Made by a program: the position numbers and the translations under genes. 64,000 nucleotides of DNA from positions 1-64,000 of the forward strand of contig NZ_JACJPF010000057.1 of the NCBI RefSeq assembly GCF_014695915.1, in the 5' to 3' direction. Source of the stretch: Trichocoleus sp. FACHB-40. Its GTDB lineage: Bacteria > Cyanobacteriota > Cyanobacteriia > Cyanobacteriales > FACHB-T130. Positions 60,047-64,000 of this stretch are shown here, piece after piece; positions within the stretch are counted from its first letter, which is position 1; every line of letters begins with the position of its first letter. The notes under the pieces are model-generated. The model was given only the letters and a program-made list of their open reading frames with translations. It had not been told where the DNA came from and ran no database searches.

Positions 60047-61045
60047 ATGACAAATATCACAGCAACAACACCAGACGCAATATTGGATATTCCTAAACGG
60101 GGAATGCCTGTAACGATTATTACAGGCTTCTTGGGTAGTGGCAAGACAACGCTGCTAAACCATATTTTACAAAATCGCCAAGACTTGAAGGTGGCAGTTT
60201 TAGTTAATGAGTTTGGCGATATTAATATTGACAGCCAGTTGTTGATTTCGATTGATGAAACCATGATGGAATTAACTAATGGCTGTATTTGCTGCACGAT
60301 TAACGATGGATTACTCGATGCAGTTCACAAGGTGATGGAAAGAAGCGATCGCATCGACTACTTAATTGTTGAAACAACCGGAGTCGCCGATCCATTACCA
60401 ATTGCCCTAACCTTTATTAGTACAGATTTGCGGGATTTAACCAGGATTGATTCTATCTTAACTTTGGTGGATGTTGAAACATTTACACCAGAGCATTTTG
60501 AAAGCGATGCCGCCCTCAATCAAGTTTCTTATGGTGACATCATTCTGCTAAATAAAACCGATTTGGTTCCAGAAGAGAAAGTCAAGGAATTAGAAGAATA
60601 CATTCGCACAGTGAAAGTAGGTGCGAGAGTTTTGCGAACCTCCTACGGACAAGTTCCTTTGCCACTAATTTTAGATGTGGGATTTTCCCAAGCGGAATCT
60701 TATGCAGCTAAAGAGGAATCCAGCCACCATCATCATCATCACGATCATTCCCACCACTTAGAAAATGATGGTTTTATGTCATTTTCTTTTCAGAGCGATC
60801 GCCCTTTCCTCTTAGAGAAATTTCAATACCTTTTAACTGACCAATTGCCCGATGATGTCTTTCGCGCCAAAGGGTTACTCTGGTTTAAGGAAAGCAGTTT
60901 ACGTCACATCTTTCAACTGTGCGGCAAACGAATTGAGTTGAAAACTGATAAGTGGTCTTCTCAGAAAAGCAATCAGCTGGTATTTATTGGGCGTAACTTG
61001 AACATAGCCCAAATTCAACAGCAGTTAAAAAACTGCCTTGAGTAA
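60047..61045 (+). CDS. COG0523 (CobW/ZNG1-type) metal GTPase
   Basis: A 332-residue GTPase of the COG0523 family, which delivers zinc or cobalt to target proteins. Walker A GFLGSGKTT, the metal motif GCICC, LIVETTGVADPLP (Walker B and switch) and LLNKTDLV (base recognition) are complete. A His-rich loop with HHHHHHDHSHH around residue 230 marks the metal-binding type. The start is ATG 60047; the longer frame from 59954 runs through the sufE remnant and is rejected. Its place downstream of Zur-like boxes supports a zinc-limitation role. Confidence 0.93.
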   Translation: MTNITATTPDAILDIPKRGMPVTIITGFLGSGKTTLLNHILQNRQDLKVAVLVNEFGDINIDSQLLISIDETMMELTNGCICCTINDGLLDAVHKVMERSDRIDYLIVETTGVADPLPIALTFISTDLRDLTRIDSILTLVDVETFTPEHFESDAALNQVSYGDIILLNKTDLVPEEKVKELEEYIRTVKVGARVLRTSYGQVPLPLILDVGFSQAESYAAKEESSHHHHHHDHSHHLENDGFMSFSFQSDRPFLLEKFQYLLTDQLPDDVFRAKGLLWFKESSLRHIFQLCGKRIELKTDKWSSQKSNQLVFIGRNLNIAQIQQQLKNCLE

Positions 61046-61111
61046 ATAATAAGGGATTATTCAATCCTATCATTCTCAAATTCAACAACAGCGCTTACTA
61101 AAGCGTAAGTT

Positions 61112-62116
61112 CTACCTAGCATTCACAAACACGCTTTTTGAGGAAACTAATTTATTAATAGCAACCGACCCCTGGTTAGTTGCTAGTTGATTAGCTTCAT
61201 ACCCAATTGTGTCACGAGAGACTTTCTTCAAGTTAGGGAAAGTCATATAAGGCTTTTCCATTGGTACTTTGAGAGTATTCCCAAGAATTTCATTCTCTAC
61301 TACAGACACATTCTTCATTAGGTTGGTAATGATTTGTCTACCAGAGGGCGTTACCTCCAAGTAGCGTACCCCTTGTTGTATATAACGATAAACAACATTC
61401 CAGAAAAAGTTTGGGAAACCTAAACGCAAGTCCTCTGGATGATGGTAGCCCAAATTTTTATTGACACCCGTTTCTTCAAACTCGTAGAACAGTGCTGTAA
61501 TTTTTTGCAAGTATTGCGGGTCTGAAAGCTGACCGATTAAATCAGCAGCGCGAACTAGACCGGGATAGTTAACAGTATCTTGATGTTCCTCATCAGGGGG
61601 AACTGGGAAACGGGTCAACTCAATGTTGTGCTTAATCACTTCCACATCAATCAGTGGATGACCCGAAAAACACTCCTCAACAAACAATTTCCCCCGGTCT
61701 ACATGATAAGGAGTTAGGCTTGCATCGGTGGAACCAAGTGGTAAAGAAATTATCTCACCTTTTATTCCCTTAGCATACAACCTCTCATTAAGTTGGTCTT
61801 GACGACAGACACGCTTAACATAGCCAATGTCATGACACAGCAAAGAAATTATTGTATGCAACCAATCCTCACAGGAAACACTTCCTTCACTTTGGTGCTT
61901 CCCTTGCAAAATTTCTTGTCCTACTAAAGTCACAAGGATAGTGTGTTCAACGTTGTGATACAAGGCGTTGCTAGTAGCAATATTTTCCAGCGCCATATTT
62001 GCGACCCAGCTAATCAGGTCAACATAATCGGGTTTAAGATTTCCGTAAGTCTGGCGATAACCAGCTTGGAGGCGTTCAACGCAAGTACCAATCATTGCCT
62101 TTGTGAGACTAAACAT
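61112..62116 (-). CDS. HD-domain phosphohydrolase-like protein
   Basis: A 334-residue cytoplasmic protein with an HD metal site: YHNVEHTILVTLVG, then LLCHDIGYVKR with the HD pair, and a later IKHNIELTRFPVP. This suits a metal-dependent phosphohydrolase acting on nucleotides. The middle segment LVRAADLIGQLSDPQYL is common to the group. It starts at ATG 62116 with GGGGAAGAGCA before it. No second-messenger domain is attached. Convergent with the COG0523 gene. Substrate not known. Confidence 0.82.
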   Translation of the reverse strand: MFSLTKAMIGTCVERLQAGYRQTYGNLKPDYVDLISWVANMALENIATSNALYHNVEHTILVTLVGQEILQGKHQSEGSVSCEDWLHTIISLLCHDIGYVKRVCRQDQLNERLYAKGIKGEIISLPLGSTDASLTPYHVDRGKLFVEECFSGHPLIDVEVIKHNIELTRFPVPPDEEHQDTVNYPGLVRAADLIGQLSDPQYLQKITALFYEFEETGVNKNLGYHHPEDLRLGFPNFFWNVVYRYIQQGVRYLEVTPSGRQIITNLMKNVSVVENEILGNTLKVPMEKPYMTFPNLKKVSRDTIGYEANQLATNQGSVAINKLVSSKSVFVNAR

Positions 62117-62637
62117 TGCTCTTCCCCTGATTTCATTAGTAGCTTTTGAAATAAATACACACTTATGCTGTCAATCTTTTAAATAGGCTATTGGGTAATT
62201 CTTTTCATTCAAGTAGTTAAGAGGGAAACCCTTATTACAATCTTGATGCCTAGTTCATAAGAAAGCAACCAGAAAAACTCATCGATTTTTAGCTTTCCTC
62301 AAATTAGTTCACAAGAATCAGGCTAAATAATTGATGTAAAAAATAGAACCTTCATAAAACCTCAGAAAATATCAGGCTAACCTCACAAAAATCTATAAAT
62401 CTACTATTCTCTAATATCGCGCGTTTCTCCCTCTAAATAGTGTGATCGTTTCAATCGGTAAGTTGTGATAATTACTGGCTGATAGTTGTGATGATAAATG
62501 CAACTTTATGGTGACAGAATAAGACGATATTTGTGATATAGGTTACAGACTGATATTAAAAAATGTAGGGTGAGCTATTAAAAATCCCGTCCACTTGTAG
62601 GCAGAGATGAGAACTAGCAGTCAGTAGCTTGCTTGTG
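62117..62637. other. Divergent promoter region without genes
   Basis: About 520 bp, A+T-rich, no coding frame. TTGTGAT-type words recur at about 62463, 62486 and 62532 (GTTGTGATAAT, GTTGTGATGAT, TTTGTGATATA). They could be binding sites, but the pattern is weak. It holds the promoters of the HD gene and of the small ORF plus DJ-1 gene. Confidence 0.35.
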
Positions 62638-62769
62638 ATGGACATCGCACCAGAGAGAAAAAAGTACCTGGTTTTAATTAACACTCCTCAGGCATACGCC
62701 CAGAAGAAGGTCAAGGCTTTAGAATTGACAGCAACCGGACTTTCTCCCTATCAAGAGCAGCTTTTATGA
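62638..62769 (+). CDS. Small ORF coupled to the DJ-1 gene
   Basis: A 43-residue frame from ATG 62638, beginning MDIAPERKKYLVLIN and ending TGLSPYQEQLL. Its stop overlaps the start of the DJ-1/PfpI gene as ATGA, which is typical of translational coupling. It is not recognised; it could be a small protein or the C-terminal remnant of a larger one. Composition is protein-like. Confidence 0.45.
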   Translation: MDIAPERKKYLVLINTPQAYAQKKVKALELTATGLSPYQEQLL

Positions 62770-63431
62770 GCGACCAGAAAAATATTCTGATAATTGTGAC
62801 CAGCCACAACCAAATTGATGCCGACCATCCAACAGGATTGTGGTTAGAAGAGTTCGTGATTCCTTTTCAATTGTTTCGTCAACACACGTATACAGTCACA
62901 GTTGCCAGTCCTCTAGGCGGGATAGCACCAATTGATCCCCGTAGCTTGTCTACATCTGAGCCAGCTGAAGCTCATGGTGATGCACTGCAAGCTCTACAGT
63001 ATACGGAACCATTGAATAGCGTAAATATTGACGACTACGATGCAGTCTTTTTCCCTGGCGGACATGGGACAATGTACGACTTACCTATTCCTGAAGTGGG
63101 TCGGGTGGTCAGCCAGTTTTTCGATGCTCAAAAGGTGGTAGCGGCGGTTTGTCATGGCCCTGCTGCATTTGTGCAAGCAACGCAATCAGATGGTACGCCG
63201 ATTGTAAAAGGGCGAAAAGTCACTGGTTTTACCAACGAAGAAGAAGAGGAAGTTAAGTTAGCTCAATTGATGCCTTTCTTACTCGAATCGCGGTTGCAGG
63301 AACTCGGAGCTAAGTTTGAAAAGGCATCTATGTGGAGTGACTATGTAGTTGTAGATGGCAAGCTAATTACAGGTCAGAATCCCCAATCGAGTGCTAGTGT
63401 AGCTAAGGCAGTGATTGAAGCACTTGCGTGA
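62766..63431 (+). CDS. DJ-1/PfpI-family protein (class I glutamine-amidotransferase-like)
   Basis: A 221-residue DJ-1/PfpI protein of the Hsp31/YajL side. The nucleophile elbow is AAVCHGPAAF, with Cys and His in line, and the acidic partner is in the loop FFPGGHGTMYDLP. The N-terminus ILIIVTSHNQIDADHPTGLW and the C-terminal DYVVVDGKLITGQNPQSS are typical. Members act as glyoxalases, deglycases or chaperones; which applies is not known. The start overlaps the stop of a small ORF. Confidence 0.92.
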   Translation: MSDQKNILIIVTSHNQIDADHPTGLWLEEFVIPFQLFRQHTYTVTVASPLGGIAPIDPRSLSTSEPAEAHGDALQALQYTEPLNSVNIDDYDAVFFPGGHGTMYDLPIPEVGRVVSQFFDAQKVVAAVCHGPAAFVQATQSDGTPIVKGRKVTGFTNEEEEEVKLAQLMPFLLESRLQELGAKFEKASMWSDYVVVDGKLITGQNPQSSASVAKAVIEALA

Positions 63432-63474
63432 ACTACCTAAGCAGATAGGCTAAGACAGCATAAAGTTAAACAAC

Positions 63475-64000
63475 TCAGTTAACACTCACAACTTCAACCA
63501 AAGAATCTCCCACCGCCGCCACTCGGCCCAAATCAGCAAAAGCAGATGAAGTTGCCGCATTTACAGTATTCGCTGCGTGAGAAAGCTTGCGCCAGTAACC
63601 TAGAGGCGCAACTACTACACCTGGTCGCGTAATGTCGCTAACATGAGCCGGAACCTGAAACGCTCCCCGGTCGTTGAACACTTTCACTAACTGCCCCTCG
63701 ACGATACCACGAGCCGCGGCATCGGATGGATGGACAATTACCCTTGGTTCTCTCTGTAGTTTGCGGTGCTTAGGCAAATTGGCGAAGCAGGAATTAATAA
63801 ACTGATGCGGTTTAGCTGATAACAAACTTAGAGGATAACGCTCTTTTAGCGTCGGATTGCTAATCGGTGACTCCCTTTGCGGAGTATAAGTAGGCAACGG
63901 GTCTACTGGCGTTCCAGGTTGAAATTCTTCACAGCCTTGGCGAAATGCTGGTAAAACATAGTTGCTGTCCACAGCCATAGATGACAGGAACTCGCATTTC
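63475..64000 (-). CDS. Molybdopterin oxidoreductase, C-terminal part (runs off the window)
   Basis: The C-terminal end of a molybdopterin-dependent oxidoreductase. Visible is the dinucleotide-binding domain: RYPLSLLSAKPHQFINSCF, VIVHPSDAAARGIVEGQLVK, VFNDRGAFQVPAHVS and GVVVAPLGYWRK. A Met codon is at 63978, but the frame stays open to the window edge (KCEFLSS), so the start lies outside. A stretch of about 22 residues before DPLPTYTPQRES appears additional to the usual sequence. Substrate unknown. Confidence 0.85.
   Translation of the reverse strand, partial: KCEFLSSMAVDSNYVLPAFRQGCEEFQPGTPVDPLPTYTPQRESPISNPTLKERYPLSLLSAKPHQFINSCFANLPKHRKLQREPRVIVHPSDAAARGIVEGQLVKVFNDRGAFQVPAHVSDITRPGVVVAPLGYWRKLSHAANTVNAATSSAFADLGRVAAVGDSLVEVVSVN

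Overview
The window is a piece of cyanobacterial chromosome. It carries psbB and psbT of photosystem II, is dense in the cyanobacterial octamer GCGATCGC (HIP1), and has many short palindromic and heptameric intergenic repeats. It also has Uma2 proteins, pentapeptide-repeat proteins and a PEP-CTERM protein. Large intergenic spaces, abundant repeats, an ISL3 insertion sequence and several decayed genes fit a large-genome filamentous cyanobacterium (Oscillatoriales-like). That placement is inference; no rRNA, tRNA or CRISPR array was seen.

Layout. 1-8.5 kb: an OLD-like ATPase split by a -1 frameshift at a slippery A-run, acetyl-CoA synthetase, a membrane pentapeptide protein, a HigA remnant, a Uma2 protein and a sugar kinase. 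8.5-16.4 kb: a UvrD/PcrA helicase, an OmpR-type response regulator, desC diverging from a TetR protein fused to a degenerate tyrosine-recombinase-like domain, and a complete ISL3 element with an 8-bp target duplication. 16.8-23.6 kb: RluA-type pseudouridine synthase, msrA, an SPL-type radical SAM protein, a J-domain protein, a SIMPL lipoprotein and a YkvA-type protein. 23.7-32.6 kb: a mainly minus-strand housekeeping block with metK, a HAD phosphatase, ribosomal protein S1, a decayed S1 copy, nrdR, psbT and psbB. 33-41.9 kb: a metallophosphoesterase, mnmG, a PilP/GspC-like protein, a coiled-coil protein, and a plus-strand group of an Lgt-like protein, a Tes-like radical SAM protein and a small membrane protein. 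42-54.5 kb: a PEP-CTERM protein, a large zinc metalloprotease, an LCIB-type carbonic-anhydrase homologue, a DUF3825 protein with a frameshift, a PIN toxin-antitoxin pair between direct repeats, a pair of M16 peptidases and a TetR regulator. 54.8-64 kb: a pentapeptide-RidA fusion, the phnDCE transporter, a cluster with Zur/Fur-like boxes (DUF1636, sufE pseudogene, COG0523 GTPase), an HD phosphohydrolase, a DJ-1/PfpI protein and the C-terminus of a molybdopterin oxidoreductase.

Working together. psbB-psbT and the S1/nrdR/metK block are core functions. PhnD, PhnC and PhnE form one ABC importer with no C-P lyase genes nearby. The two M16 proteins look like a catalytic and a non-catalytic subunit. 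The Zur/Fur-like boxes tie DUF1636, the dead sufE and the COG0523 GTPase to metal limitation. The most interesting candidates for undescribed biology are the Lgt-like/Tes-like membrane-lipid cluster (39.2-41.9 kb), the TetR-recombinase fusion beside desC with three nearby palindromes, and the LCIB-type protein. All functions are read from sequence motifs without database searches.
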